This document shows, piece after piece, positions 1 through 27,345 of a DNA stretch of 64,000 bases. The notes beneath the pieces were generated by a model. It saw only the letters and a program-made list of their open reading frames with translations, was not told the DNA's origin and made no database searches. This stretch comes from Setophaga petechia (lineage: Eukaryota > Chordata > Aves > Passeriformes > Parulidae), in the NCBI GenBank assembly GCA_024362935.1, contig JANCRA010000030.1:8600096-8664095 (forward strand), written 5' to 3'. Each line of letters starts with the position of its first letter. Position 1 is the stretch's first letter. The translations under genes were made by a program, and so were the position numbers.

Positions 1-295
1 GGCAGCGCCGGCGATGGATGTGAGAATGTGAAAGAAAGCGCTCGCCGACCTTTCAAGGTGCTTTGCAGCCATGGGAGGGAATCTTAAACACAAATCCTGC
101 CAAAATGGAGCTGCTGCTCCCCCGGCACTGCCACCCCAAGACATTCCTTCAGCTGCTCCTCCGGGATTAGGGAATTATTTGGGGGGTTATTGACACGTCT
201 GAAGGAGCATCTCACCCACTGGAGAGCAGAGGGGTGGGATGGGGCTCCTTGGATTAACCCCTTCTGGGGGTAGGGGTCAGGACTGCCTGCTTTTA

Positions 296-749
296 GCTTT
301 AAATCAGTAACTGGGTTTAATTCTAAATCAGCAACTGGTTTTAGCCCTGAATCAGTTACTGGTTTGGCCCTAAATCAGTTACTGGTTTTAGCCCTGAATC
401 AGTTACTGGTTTCAGTTTTAAATCGGTCACTGGTTTTAACTCTAAATTACTAACTGGCTTTAGCCCTAAACCAGGTACTGATTTTAGCCCAAAGTCAGTA
501 ACTGATTTTAGCCCTAAATCACTAACTGGTTTTTGCTTTCAATCAGTTACTGGTTTTAACTCTAAATCACTAACTGGTTTTAGCCCTAAATCAGTCACTG
601 GTTTTAGCCCCAAATCAGTCACTGGTTTTAGCCCTAAATCAGTGACTGTTTTAGCCCTAAGTCACTATTGGACTTAGCTCTAAATCAGTGATTTTATCTC
701 TAAACCAGTGACTGATCTTATCTCTAAACCAGTGACTGGTTTTATCTCT
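296..749. repeat. 24-bp minisatellite
   Basis: About 19 degenerate units of TTTTAGCCCTAAATCAGT followed by NACTGG. Units vary at the CAGT/CACT core and some lack bases. No coding signal is present; the ORF that begins at 708 is built on the last units. Confidence 0.9.
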
Positions 750-2635
750 AAAGCAGCCTCAAGAGCTGTGAAAAAGGAAGGGTGCTGTGTGTTTGGGGTG
801 CACACAGAGGCTCCAGCCAGGGCTGCCCTGCAGAACCAGCCCTGCTGGGATCCCTGTGGGATGCACTGGGTGCTGGGGGGCTGCAGGAGGGGGGAAAACC
901 CTGCCAGATACAGAAAGCAATGGATTTTATTCCAAATGGGGCTTGGGGAGGGTGGGTGGTGGGGAGGGAGAATGAAGCATGCCCCAGGGAGCGTGCTTTT
1001 CAGATTTGAGGTATTTAAATTACAAATTTTGATGAGGAAGATTGTCAGCAGTATTCAAAACAGTGCTTAAATTCTTTTGAAACACTGTCGAGCTGTGCTG
1101 TGGCAGTTGAAAAGTTTGGCACACAAGAACTTGGCCCAGAAGTTGCTGCTTGGGTTTTTTTCCTTTAAAACTCAATTCATCTGTATTCAAGTATCCCACA
1201 TGCTTAAGGAAAAATAACCCCACCAGGCTCATACTGGTTTGAGACAGAGCCTTGCCTGCAGGAGAGGCTGCAGAAGTGATTGATCTCTAATATTAGAGGC
1301 TTCTGTGTTGGTTAATCAGCATTAATAAGTATTTATACTTGGAAAGAAGAAAGGGTTTTGCAGTGTTTGTGCCTGCTCATGAAAACAACCAGCAAACTAA
1401 ACTGGGGTTTGGCATTTTTTGTGTTTCACTGGATTATGAATCCGTTGAATTAGATAGACCTGTTTATATTTTTGGGGGTTGGTCAGTGTTTGTTGGTATG
1501 GGACCAGCTCAGGTCGTGAGCACTGGGGAGACTTTCTCACTCCAATCTCTGACCTCTCTCTGCTGCACAGATTAAAAATCCCCAGATTTCAGGGGGCTCT
1601 CCCAGCAGCTCAGAACTTGTCAGATATTGGTGGACATAGTTTAGCATATTTTATATATATATAAAATATATTTTTATATATACATATAAGCAATGTATTG
1701 ATCATACACAATCTATATTATAATATTTCATGTCTATAATCATCAGCAGTGCATATATAATACAATATTCTGGGCTGCAGCGTTGTCTGGGGGTGGTTTA
1801 GGGTGTGATACAGAAATAGGCACATTCTGAAGCTTTGGGCACAGTGTGTTGCCCCCAGTGAGGAGTTTTGCTGCAGGAGGAGAGGAGGCAGAAATGAAAA
1901 GTCAATGTTGAGGCACTGACTCGATGCTCCTGGGAGCAGGGATCAGACTGGAGGGGTTTTGCCCCCAGGGAAAGGGGGAACAGGGAATTCTTTGCTGGAC
2001 TACAAGCAGTAAATACAATATATTAAAAATGAGGTTTTCAGCTTTGCCTCCATCTGTCTGGGCAAAGTGGGTGTCAGGCTGGGGTGACCAGCTCGTGTCA
2101 CCAATTTTGGATTTCTCAGGGGTTTTGCTGGATCACCAAGCCCCTCATTTTTGAAGAAGCTCCTGTGCAGTCTCACATTTGCCTGTCTGAGCCCAGAAGC
2201 ACAGAGTTAAATTTCTGCAGTCTCTAACTCCCCTTGTCTGCAAGCTTCTCTTTCCATTAAAGATCAAGCTCAGATGCAATTGTAGCTTTGCTTTATTGAG
2301 TATTAAAAGTTTAATGCATAAATGTCTCCCTTCACCAGAACTTTTTGGCAGCCCTGAAATTCCTACAAAACCACCAAGATCCCAATTGCTGCACGGGTTC
2401 AGCTGCCCTTGAAGGGTTAATTATGCTATGTCTTTTTTTTTTTTTTTTTTTTTTTAAAGCAGGGAGAATAAGCTGTAGCCAGAAGTAAAAGTCATTAATT
2501 TTAAGACAGAGATGTAAGCAAAGTTTCCTTCCCCTCTGCAGGTTGGTCAGGGTAGGCTATGCAGTAATTGAAAAGTAAAGGCAATTGAATTACAGGCTCC
2601 TGTCCAAACCGAGTGCGATTTCTTCTTCTTCTTCT

Positions 2636-2670
<35 letters not shown>

Positions 2671-3488
2671 CCTCCATTGCATCAGAACTAGGCAGTATTC
2701 CTGATGTTCTCATGTGTGTTAATGCTGACTCACAGACTAACTTGCACAAGAAAAAAAAACACACAGGCAGCTCCACCATACTAGGTAATGAGCTCTAGCG
2801 AGAAGCAGCGTCTGATGTTTTGTAAGCTTTTTTTAATTGACCTTTTAAGATATTTACTTTATTTTAAAGCTTTCTGTTCCGTAGTGGCACGGTGCTAGGA
2901 CTGAGTCATGCATGTTATATATTGCTAGCTCTGCTGTTGTGTACTAGGAGTGAGGAGAATAGGATTCAGCATGGCACTTGTCTTTTTTGATGTGTTACAG
3001 ATGGGAATTAGTGCTTGTGATGGGATGCTGCAGGCAGGGTGATGGGGTGCTCTGTGCTTTCCTGTGGCCATAACTTACTCGGGGTCTTGACTTTTTATTA
3101 GATGGCAAAATACTCCGTTCTGCAGAATAATTGTATTTTCTAGCCATGTCTCTCCCTTCTCCCTTCCCCTTGCAGCAATCTGAGAGAGAGGAAAAAAAAA
3201 AAATTAAAATGTTGCATTTTCTATTTTTGCTTCTCTTTGCTTTGAGAGCTCTTAAGATCAGTGTTAGGGAAGGGGGAAAGAAAAAAAAAAAAAAAGCCTA
3301 ATTAAATAATAATGGCAAAAGCACGCTTTGCCTTGGCTGAATGACGGCACTTTCGGAGTGCCGGGTGGGTGACCTCGAGGAGCCGCGGTGCTCCCGGGGA
3401 CGGTGACTCACCTTGCAGCAGGACAGACGGACAGAGCCGGGCTGCGCCGGGGAGGGGAGGGGACACGGGGCTGGGCCGGGTCCTGCAA
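750..3488. other. Non-coding stretch with simple repeats
   Basis: No gene is supported. Contains a TA-rich tract (about 1646-1690), poly-T tracts (about 2431-2455 and 2626-2667, the second led by TTC units) and poly-A tracts (about 3193-3204, 3281-3295). The rest is unique, moderately AT-rich DNA. Short ORFs here are no longer than expected by chance. Confidence 0.6.
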
Positions 3489-5515
3489 AGAGACCCCCGG
3501 GACAGTGATGGGGGATTGGGGAGAGACCCCCGGGACAGTGATGGAGGATTGGGGAGAGACCCCCGGGACAGTGAGGGAGACTGGGGAGAGACCCCCGGAG
3601 CTGTGCCAGGGACTGGGGAGAGACCCCCGGGACAGTGATGGGGGATTGGGATAGACCCCCGGAGCTGTGCCAGGGAGGGGGAGAGACCCCCGGGACTGTG
3701 ATGGGGGATTGTGGAGAGACCCCCGGGACAGTGATGGGGGATTGGGGAGAGACCCCCGGGACAGTGATGGGGGATTGGGAGAGACCCCCGGAGCTGTGCC
3801 AGGGATTGGGGAGAGACCCCGGGACAGTGATGGAGACTGGAGAGAGACCCCCGGGACAGTAATGAGGTCCCTGGAAAGAGACCCCCGGGGCTGTGATGGG
3901 GTCCCTACAAAGAGACCCTCGGGGCTGTGCCAGGGATTGGGATGAGACCCTCGGGACTGTGATGGGGGGTTGCGGAGAGACCCCCAGGGCTGTGATGGGG
4001 TCCCTGGAAAGAGACCCCTGGGGCTGTGATGGGGGATTGGGGAGAGACCCCCAGAGCTGTGCCAGGGACTGGGGAGAGACCCCCGGGATTGTGATAGGGG
4101 ACTGGGGAGAGACCCCCGGGGCTGTGCTGGGGTCCCTGCAAAGAGACCCTCGGGGCTGTGCCAGGGATTGGGATGAGACCCTCGGGACTGTGATGGGAGA
4201 CTGGGGAGAGACCCTCGGGATTGTGATGGGGTCCCTGCAAAGAGACCCCCGGGGCTGTGCTGGGAACTGGGGAGAGACCCCCGGGGCTGTGATGGGGGAC
4301 TGGGGGAGACTCTCGGGGCTGTGCCAGGGATTGGGGAGAGACCCCCGGGGCTGTGATGGGGGATTGGGGAGAGACCCTCAGGGCTGTGCCAGGGATTGGG
4401 ATGAGACCCTCAGGACTGTGATGGGGAGCTGGGAGAGACCCTGGGGGCTGTGATGGGGACTGGGGAGAGACCCTCCGGGCTGTGCTGGGGGATTGGAGGG
4501 AGACCCCCGGGGCTGTGATGGGGTCCCTGCAAAGAGACCCTGGGGACTATGCCAGGGATTGGAGAGAGACCCTCAGGACTGTGATGGGGAGCTGGGAGAG
4601 ACCCTCGGGGCTGTGCTGAGGTCCCTGCAAAGAGACCCTTGGGGAACTGGGGAGAGACCCTCGGGACAGTGATGGGGGATTGGGGAGAGACCCCTGGGGC
4701 TGTGCTTGGGGATTGGGAGAGACCCCCGAGGCTGTGATGGGGTCCCTGCAAAGAGACCCTGGGGACTATGCCAGGGATTGGAGAGAGACCCTCAGGACTG
4801 TGATGGGGAGCTGGGAGAGACCCTCGGGGCTGTGCTGAGGTCCCTGCAAAGAGACCCTCAGGGCTGTGATGGGGAACTGGGGGAGACCCTCGGGGCTGTG
4901 CTGGCACTGGGGGGGACACGGGACTGTGCAGGGTCCCTGCAAAGAGACCCTGGAGCCAAGGATTGGGGTGAGACCCTCGGGGCTGTGCCAGGGATTGGGG
5001 AGAGACCCTCAGGACTGTGCTGGGGGATTGGGAGAGATCCTTGGGACTGTGCTGGGAACTGGGGAGAGACCCTCGGGGTTTTGCCAAGGATTGGAGAGAG
5101 ACCCTTGGGACTGTGCCAGGGGATTGGGGTGAGACCCTCGGAACTGTGCCGGGGTCCCCATAAAGAGACCCCTTGGAGCTGTGCAGAACAACCAGGAGAG
5201 ACCTTCAGGGCTGTGCTGGGTGCCAGGGAGGGTCCCTGGGGCAGTTCTGGGGTCTCCACAAAGAGACCCCTTGGGGCTGTGCCAGGGGATTGGGGTGAGA
5301 CCCTCGGGGCTGTGCCAGGGTCCCCATGGAGAGATGCTTGGGGCTGTGCCAGGGTCCCTGGGCAGAGACCCCTCAGGGCTGTCCTGGCATCCCTGTGCCT
5401 GTGCCAGGATCTTCAGAGAGACCCCTCAGGGCTGTGCCAGGTCCCCAGAGGAGATGTTTGGAGCTTGGTCCCCAGGGAGAGCCCCCAGGGCAGTGCCAGG
5501 GTCCCAAACTGAGCA
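3489..5515. repeat. Large G-rich minisatellite, about 30-35-bp unit
   Basis: Some 2 kb of imperfect tandem units of the form GGGGAGAGACCCCCGGGACA followed by GTGATGGGGGATT. Two sub-types alternate (one with 'gctgtgccaggga', one with 'gtccctgcaaagagac'), and the array becomes more diverged after about 5100. Long ORFs on both strands simply track the repeat. Confidence 0.95.
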
Positions 5516-8500
5516 CCCAGTCCCCATCCCCTGGCTGTGGGGCTGCCCACACCTCCTGAGCTGCAGCATCAGCACGATTTTAATTCACTTTTCCATCTTT
5601 TCCCCCCCATTTTTCCTCTGCCCAGCCTCTGGGGCTGCACTTTCCGTGTGAACTTTGCAGGCTCTGTGGTGGCTCCGTGCTGCATGTCTGCTGCGTGGGG
5701 GCTGCCCGTGTGTTACTGAGTAATATTTGCAAATTCACTTTCTGCTCTTAATAAGGCAGAAATAATCTTCTTTCACCCATTGCCACTGGCTGCTACACTA
5801 AAAATAGGGTCTGTCCGCGCCGCTTGCCACTTGCAGCATTTCAAAAATAAATACTTTGGAGCTGCAGATACCAGTGCTGCAGGAGAGGAGGCTCATTGCC
5901 ATTTGATTGCTGAACTTAACCTTGTTTTCTCCCCCTTGTGCAGGAATCCCGACCTGTTCTCCAATCCCTCTCCCTTCCCCTCTGGATTTTCTCACCTGGA
6001 AAGGGGATGCTCAGTTGTTGGGGTGGGGGTGCAGACTTTGCATTTTGGCTTTTTGTCTCCTTGGCACAGCCTGTGATGCAGGGGTGGGGGGAAAATGCTC
6101 AGCCTGGACCTGAAGTGCATTTTATTTGGCTGTTTATTTCGTTTAACTCTTTAGTTTACTGAACTCTGTTTTATTTAACTCTCTGTTTTATTTGAGGCAT
6201 TACAGCATCTCCGGACTCGGGCAATGACACTTGGCCGCCGAGTTTGCAGTGAGCTGTTGCATATTTTCCCCTGGCTTTTTACATTTCCTTTGCATTAAAA
6301 AATGGGGAAATAACCCCCAAACCCTGCAGTGAGAGCAGGGCAGGTGCCACCCCTGTGCCTGGGGGATTGGGTGGCTTTGGGGACCCCCTGCCAGCCTCAA
6401 ATCCAAGGGTGGGATTTTCCCCCCCTCTCTCCTCATTTACAGAAGAAAGGGAAGTTTCCTTTGACCCTTTGGGGCCTTCAAGGGCAGGACTTTTCAGCTC
6501 TTTTCTTTCCTGGGGCTTTGGCTGGGGGGGTGGAAGCTTTTGGCTGCTTTGTCTCCCACCCCCAGAGGGTCCCTGTCCCTTTGTCCCTGCCCCAGCTCAC
6601 CTTCCTGGGGAGCTGCAGGAACTTGGGGGATTTTTGGGGGGTTTTGGGGGAATGATTCTCCACCCAGTCTCTCTGTTGTTTGGCTAGGGAAAAAAAAAGC
6701 CAATTTAAATACATTATCTAATTATTTCTGATTACTCCTGGGGGAGCTCTGATGGCAGCATCTCATTCTAGGTCGATTCTTTTTTCCTTTGTTGCTGTCG
6801 CCTCGCCCTGACCTTTCAGGCCTCAGAGCAGGGAATTAGTTTGGAAAAGAGCAAACCTGCTTTTTTCTTTCCCCCAAAGCAGATGAATGCAGAAACTGAG
6901 AATTCCCAAACTCTCCTGGAAGTTGTCTCAAATAACAGCTGCATTTTTTATGAACATCTTGTGACAAAGGCTATGACTTTACAAAAATCAGGCAGAGATG
7001 TGCAAATTATCCTCCTGGAAAAAGAGGCTGCCATCAGAAAACAAAATGATGTTTTGCTTGAATGGTCACATATGTAAAATGATCAAGGTGGGGGATGTTT
7101 GTCTGGTTTTAATCCAGTTTTATTCGAATTTTCCCATTTGGAGATGTCCTGTTGATGGTCTGTCACCTGTAGGACACTCCAGGCCAAAGGGAACTGGATT
7201 TTTTGGGGTGATGGTCGTGCTGGGGGCTCCTCCTGCACCTTGGGACACAGCTCAGCTTGGGAGATGAGATTGGAAAAATACAGTTTACATCTGTAATTGC
7301 AAAGGTCATTTCTCCTGCAGCACAGCTCTTCCTGTGTCAGATGGGCTGAAGCCATTTTAAACCCTTCAAAAGTCTCTTGGTGCTCTATTTAAAAGAAAAA
7401 TGATCATATTTAATAGAGGAATTTTGAAGTTAGACATTATCAAGCTTTATTGCATTTGCTGTCTAATCACAGGAGCTTTTTGTTGCTGTTGTTTTTAGGG
7501 AATGTGAGGTTTGGTGGTGAGCAGGTTCTCCTGGGCTTTCAAGACTGTTTTATTTTATTTCTTCACGATTTGGAGTTGGTGGTGGTTTCAAGTTGGGTTT
7601 TGGGAGGCTTTTTTTGTATATTCTGGTCATAAAAAGGAAAGGGCAGAGGGAGGAAGAAGGGAAAATTCCAGCAGTCCTGGCTGATGGTTTATTGGGGTGG
7701 TTTGGGCTTCTGCAGCTTCCTTGTGTGGCTTTGCTCCTGTTCCTTGATGCTCTTTCTAAACCAAGCACTGTTACTTCCCCCCCATTTCCCTGGGAGCTGC
7801 ATTTTGGGAGGGACCAGTTGTGTGCAGCATCTTGGTTCAAACTCTCCTGGGAGATTTTATCTGAGATTTACCAAAGATTTGGGATGCTGGGGCACTTTGT
7901 TGCTTCTCTCTGGCTTAAAACATACCCTAAACCAGCCCAATTTGGTGCTTTTAGAGAGAGACAGGGGTTGCTCCTGACAAGCCTGTTTGTTTATAGAGCA
8001 AATTCTAAGTAATATTAATAATTGATATTTATTTTAAGTTTGGCTTGTTCTGTGCTACCGAGCTGTCCTTGGCTGGTCCCACACATCCTGCCCTGCTGGG
8101 TCCAAGGAGGTCCATCCAAGGCCTCCCTGGTGTCTTCTCCAGCTCTGAGGGAGCCCTTCCTGGAAGGGAAGAGGAGGAAATCCTTCTCCACCCGTGTTCT
8201 TCCCATCCTCATGGAAGGATGAGGCTTCTTTAGGTGCCTGAGCAGTGATGTTTTTTCTGTAACTCGGGTATTTCTCAGTAATTTGCACAGATCCAGAGTG
8301 GATCTTTGTTTGCCAGGGCAGATTCCATCCTTTCTCCAGCAGGGATGGGTGCTGTCACGCTTGGGAGAGGCTTTGGGCTCTCAGGCTTGGTCGTTGTGGT
8401 GTCACCTCTGATCTCCTCATGGGATGTCACCTTGGTCCCCTCTCAGCAGCACCAGGCAGGGACCCCAGTGGCCTCCTGAGGGGTTTGGATGAGTGTGGTG

Positions 8501-9189
8501 AGCATTCCCAAGGCAGGGAATGGGAGCATGGGGCTCTCCAGGCTCCGTGGGCTGCAGGTCCTGTGGGGTTTGGGGCAGTCTGGGGCAGGGCTTTGCTGGG
8601 AGAGCAGCACTTCCCTGCCCTGGGCTTGAACCTCATGCACCAAACATCCCTGAGGGTGTGGAAGTGGAGCTGTGAGCAGGATCAGGAGGGAAGGGTCAGG
8701 CTGGAGCATCACCAGCCCTGCATTTCTCCTGCTCTGGGGATGGCCTCACCTCTCATCCCTGGGATTTTAACTGTGTGTGACCATCAGAGCGCAGCAATTG
8801 AACCAAACCCGAGGCCAGTGGCACAAGGAAAAACGCTCTGGGCAAGGGAGAAATAAGCAAAGGGAGGCCCCACCCTCTTTCCCAGAAAAAAGCACCAAAC
8901 ATGCTCAATAAATGCGAAGGTAATTTAAAATCTGAATCCAGGAGACAATGTGACTGGGATTTCATTACTTAAGCAAATGGATTTGCTTTTAGTGGATTCA
9001 GCCACAGACTGAAAGAAGCTTTCCCCAAGGGGTAAACATTTTTCCTGCATTTGAAAGGCTTTCTTGTGTTGGGAGGGGATCTGGAGGGGGGGACAGGAAG
9101 CAGGACTGTGGCTGCCCAAGGAGCACCTTTATTTTGGGCAGATTTGGGCATTGCCAAAGCTGTGCTTTTGGGCAGGTGCTCTTGGGGTG
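5516..9189. other. Non-coding stretch, unique sequence
   Basis: No exon with convincing splice sites and protein character is visible. Sequence is mixed: AT-rich unique blocks (6690-7080, 7370-7480, 7990-8040) and GC-rich blocks. It is either upstream of NACC2 or part of a 5' intron, which cannot be resolved here. Confidence 0.5.
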
Positions 9190-9425
9190 GGATGCTGGGC
9201 CAGGTGGGAGGATGCTGGGGGGATGCAGGGGTTGTTGAGGGGATGCAGAGGATGCTGGAGGATGCTGGGGGCATGTGGGGGTGGTGCAGGAGGATGCTGA
9301 GGCCATGCAGGGGTGATGCAGGAAGATGCTGGGGGGATGCAGGGGATGCTCAGGATGCAGGAGGATGCTGGGGGGATGCAGGGGGTACAGGAGGGTGCCG
9401 GGGGGATGCAGGGGATGCTCACCAG
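9190..9425. repeat. GGATGCTGG/GGATGCAGG minisatellite
   Basis: Short G-rich units (ggatgctgg, ggggatgcagg, aggatgctgagg) repeated irregularly for about 235 bp. The arrays at 32745-33140 share the ggatgct core but have different spacers. Confidence 0.85.
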
Positions 9426-9489
9426 CCCTGCTCCCTGCCTTCCCCTGGCCGCAGGAGTTAACCAGCAGCAGTGCCAGCTCTGCAGACTG

Positions 9490-9889
9490 TTTGGAATAGT
9501 TTAAATGCTTTGACACTCTGGATGTACTAGATGGCAGGGGAGGCAGTTTACAGCGTAATTCATATGCAAAACTGCACTATAAATTTAAAACCTGTCTCAG
9601 TTGCCGTGGCACCACTAAGCATTTCATCAGCATACAGTACAGTATTTCTGCCATCTTTGTTTGCATTGCAGTGACTCATCAAAAGTCTGTCTTGTACCAA
9701 CACTGAGAGCATTCCTCTGGCACTGATATTTCTCTGTTTTTAAAGCTTCGGTTTGAAACTGGCATTTACTTCAGGTCCCTAATCAAAGGGCTCTATTCAT
9801 TGCAGAGAGCAGCCTGAATGTTAATCTGCATCCGGCCTATTCATTTAGATGCTGTGCGCTGCCGGGGAGATTTGACTTGGTAAAAGCTC
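9490..9889. other. AT-rich unique block upstream of the CpG region
   Basis: Unique, low-CpG sequence with an AP-1 type site (TGACTCA near 9671) and an ATGCAAA octamer-like element near 9560. There is no ORF, tandem structure or recognisable repeat. The position immediately upstream of a candidate promoter suggests regulatory sequence; this is inference only. Confidence 0.25.
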
Positions 9890-10730
9890 GAGCTCCAGCA
9901 GATACAAACCTAGCGCTTGATACTATATTTTATTTTCCCCCTCCCCCGGGCGCTCGGGGCACCGGAGCCCCTCGGCAGCGGCCGCTGCTCAAGGTACGTT
10001 CGTGTTCGCTCCCGGCCAGGCGAAGGCACCGCGAACTTCCTCGCTTGGAAGATTTTTTTTTCTTCTTTTTTTTTTTTTTTTTTTTAACCATGCAGATACA
10101 ATTAAATTGGCTCCGAGTGTGTTCCCTTTTCTTCCTGTTACCCCGTGGCCTTGCAGATAGGACTTTTTTTTTTTTTCCCCTCGGCAATGGGAACAGAGCG
10201 GCTCTTTGTGGGTTATTATTTTCTTTCCAGAGATTTTTTTTTAAATCTTTCTCAGATAAACTTCTTTTTTTTTTATTAAAAAAAAAATCGTTCTTCTGAG
10301 CTTTCAGTATTAGTTAAAGGTAGTTTTTCTCCAGTGGTATTGCAGGATTTTAAATCTCCTGGACTGTTTGGGGAGGGAGCGCGGGTGGGGGGGTCTGGGC
10401 TCGGTGCATCCGCAGTGATTTGCTCCGCTGGAGTTTCAGCGCCCAGGCTGCACCACCAGCGTTACCTGCTCGGGCTCTGCGCACCTCCCAGCGCCCTCCC
10501 AGCGCCAGCCTCTGCTTCTGGGAGCTGGCAGCAGGAATTCTGCCCATGGCCAAAAGGTACAGCCGGCCCTGCGGAGCGGCCGGGGCGGGCTGCGGAGCCG
10601 CCCCCAGCCCGGGCTGCCTCGGAGGGTCCGCGCTGCCGGTACCGGCGGCACCGGGGGCTGGGCTGGGGCTCCCCCTGCCCCGCTCGGTGTCTGGGGGAGG
10701 AAAATAAGAAGACAACTTGGTAGGCGGCTC
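9890..10730 (+). promoter_or_regulatory. NACC2: CpG-rich block, candidate NACC2 promoter and 5' exon
   Basis: GC and CpG rise sharply here against AT-rich flanks. A TATA-like run (tatatttta, about 9924-9932) precedes a C-rich stretch. A consensus splice donor AAG|GTACGT lies at 9993/9994, so a short non-coding exon of about 9950-9993 spliced to 11386 is plausible. Another donor-like site (AAAAG|GTACAG) lies near 10556, and the most CpG-dense part is 10560-10720. An alternative is that this is an intronic or alternative promoter, with the main first exon outside the window. Confidence 0.35.
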
Positions 10731-11385
10731 GCTGCGGCAGGCACGTTGGTTTGTTTTATTGGGGCTCAAATATCTGGCTTAATTTGGAGATAAGCCTCGT
10801 TTTGTTGGAGGATAAATCTGTTGAGAAGGGGTTTAACTGTTGAAACGGTCCCTCTTTCTGGTGCAAATGGGAAGATTGCTTTTCAAAGTGCTTTTTCCTG
10901 GGAGCTCTCGCTCCGGCAGAATCCTGTATTTATTTCGGGCAGAATGGCACATTGTTTTATAAATATCTTTTCTGTAGTTTCAACATAGCTGCTGGTTGTT
11001 GTGTTTCTTATATAATGCTACCGAGATCTGTCTGACTGCCTTTCGTTTGCTTTACTGTTCTCTCCCATTATCGTTCAGATTTTCCTGCATAAAGTAAAAA
11101 CCCCCGGGGGAATAAATCAGTGGTGCTTATTTAAACAGACCACAACTTGAAGGAAATACTTGCTTTTTTTTTGAAATATCCTTTGCTATCCACCAATGGC
11201 ATTCCCAAGGCTGCTCGAAACCATCGATAAGTAATTTTTGCAAGCGATCGCTTTTCCGCCTTGGCTCTGGGAGCTCGCCTTGGAGCCTTTGATGTCGGGT
11301 GAGGTGGGTTCCTGTGCTCCTGCCTGCCTTTGGTGAACTGTCTAAAAACCTTGTTCCTCTCTCCCCTGCCTTCTCCGTTTTTCAG
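10731..11385. other. Segment before the first NACC2 coding exon
   Basis: AT-rich unique sequence without tandem repeats. It ends in the pyrimidine-rich acceptor of the first NACC2 coding exon (AG at 11384-11385) and is likely the 3' part of a 5' UTR intron. Confidence 0.5.
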
Positions 11386-11424
11386 ATGTGCCCTACTTTG
11401 GATATTCCTGCATTGAATGTCTGA
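11386..11424 (+). other. NACC2 5' UTR: 12-codon upstream ORF
   Basis: An ATG lies at the first base after the splice acceptor and opens a 12-codon frame closed by TGA at 11422-11424, 23 bases before the NACC2 start. A second, weaker ATG at 11417 opens a frame that overlaps the NACC2 coding start out of frame and runs to 11833. Whether either is translated cannot be judged from sequence. Confidence 0.5.
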
Positions 11425-11447
11425 GGAGCTCCGGCCGATCCTGAGCC

Positions 11448-26981
<15,534 letters not shown>

Positions 26982-27260
26982 AGAGAGCAAACATTTCATG
27001 ACCTATAAGGGATCTGTAATACTAAAGCTGCTTGCATGCATTACTAATACGAAACAAAAAAAAAATGTGATCAAGCCACTTACCTACTGAACTGCTACTG
27101 TTGCCTGAAAAAAATGTGATTTTTATTCTGCTTGTATTTAAAATTTATGAAGGAAATAATCGCATTCGTTATACTGTAAACGACTAGGTCTGTGGCGACC
27201 TACTTAAAAAAATATTGGGCTCCTTTTTTGATATTCCTGAGGTTAGTCTATAAGATTGTA

Positions 27261-27345
27261 GCTTTTCCTTTTATTTTTTTTTTTCCTTTCCTTTTTTTTT
27301 TTGTTTTTTCTTTGTTTTTTTTCTTTTTTTGTTTGTTTGTTTTAA
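27261..27345 (+). repeat. U-rich (pyrimidine) tract in NACC2 3' UTR
   Basis: About 85 bases of nearly pure T with scattered C and G, 280 bases after the stop codon. In the mRNA this would be a strong poly-pyrimidine binding platform (PTB- or ELAV-type proteins). It could also derive from a homopolymer expansion. Confidence 0.6.

Noticed and set aside
2501..2798. ORFs encoding poly-Lys/Arg (-) or poly-Phe/Leu (+).
   Set aside because: Translation of a TTC/T homopolymer tract.
3369..5651. Many long ORFs on both strands across 3.4-5.6 kb (up to 268 codons).
   Set aside because: They follow the 30-35-bp minisatellite; all frames are open because the unit lacks stops, and peptides are simple repeats.
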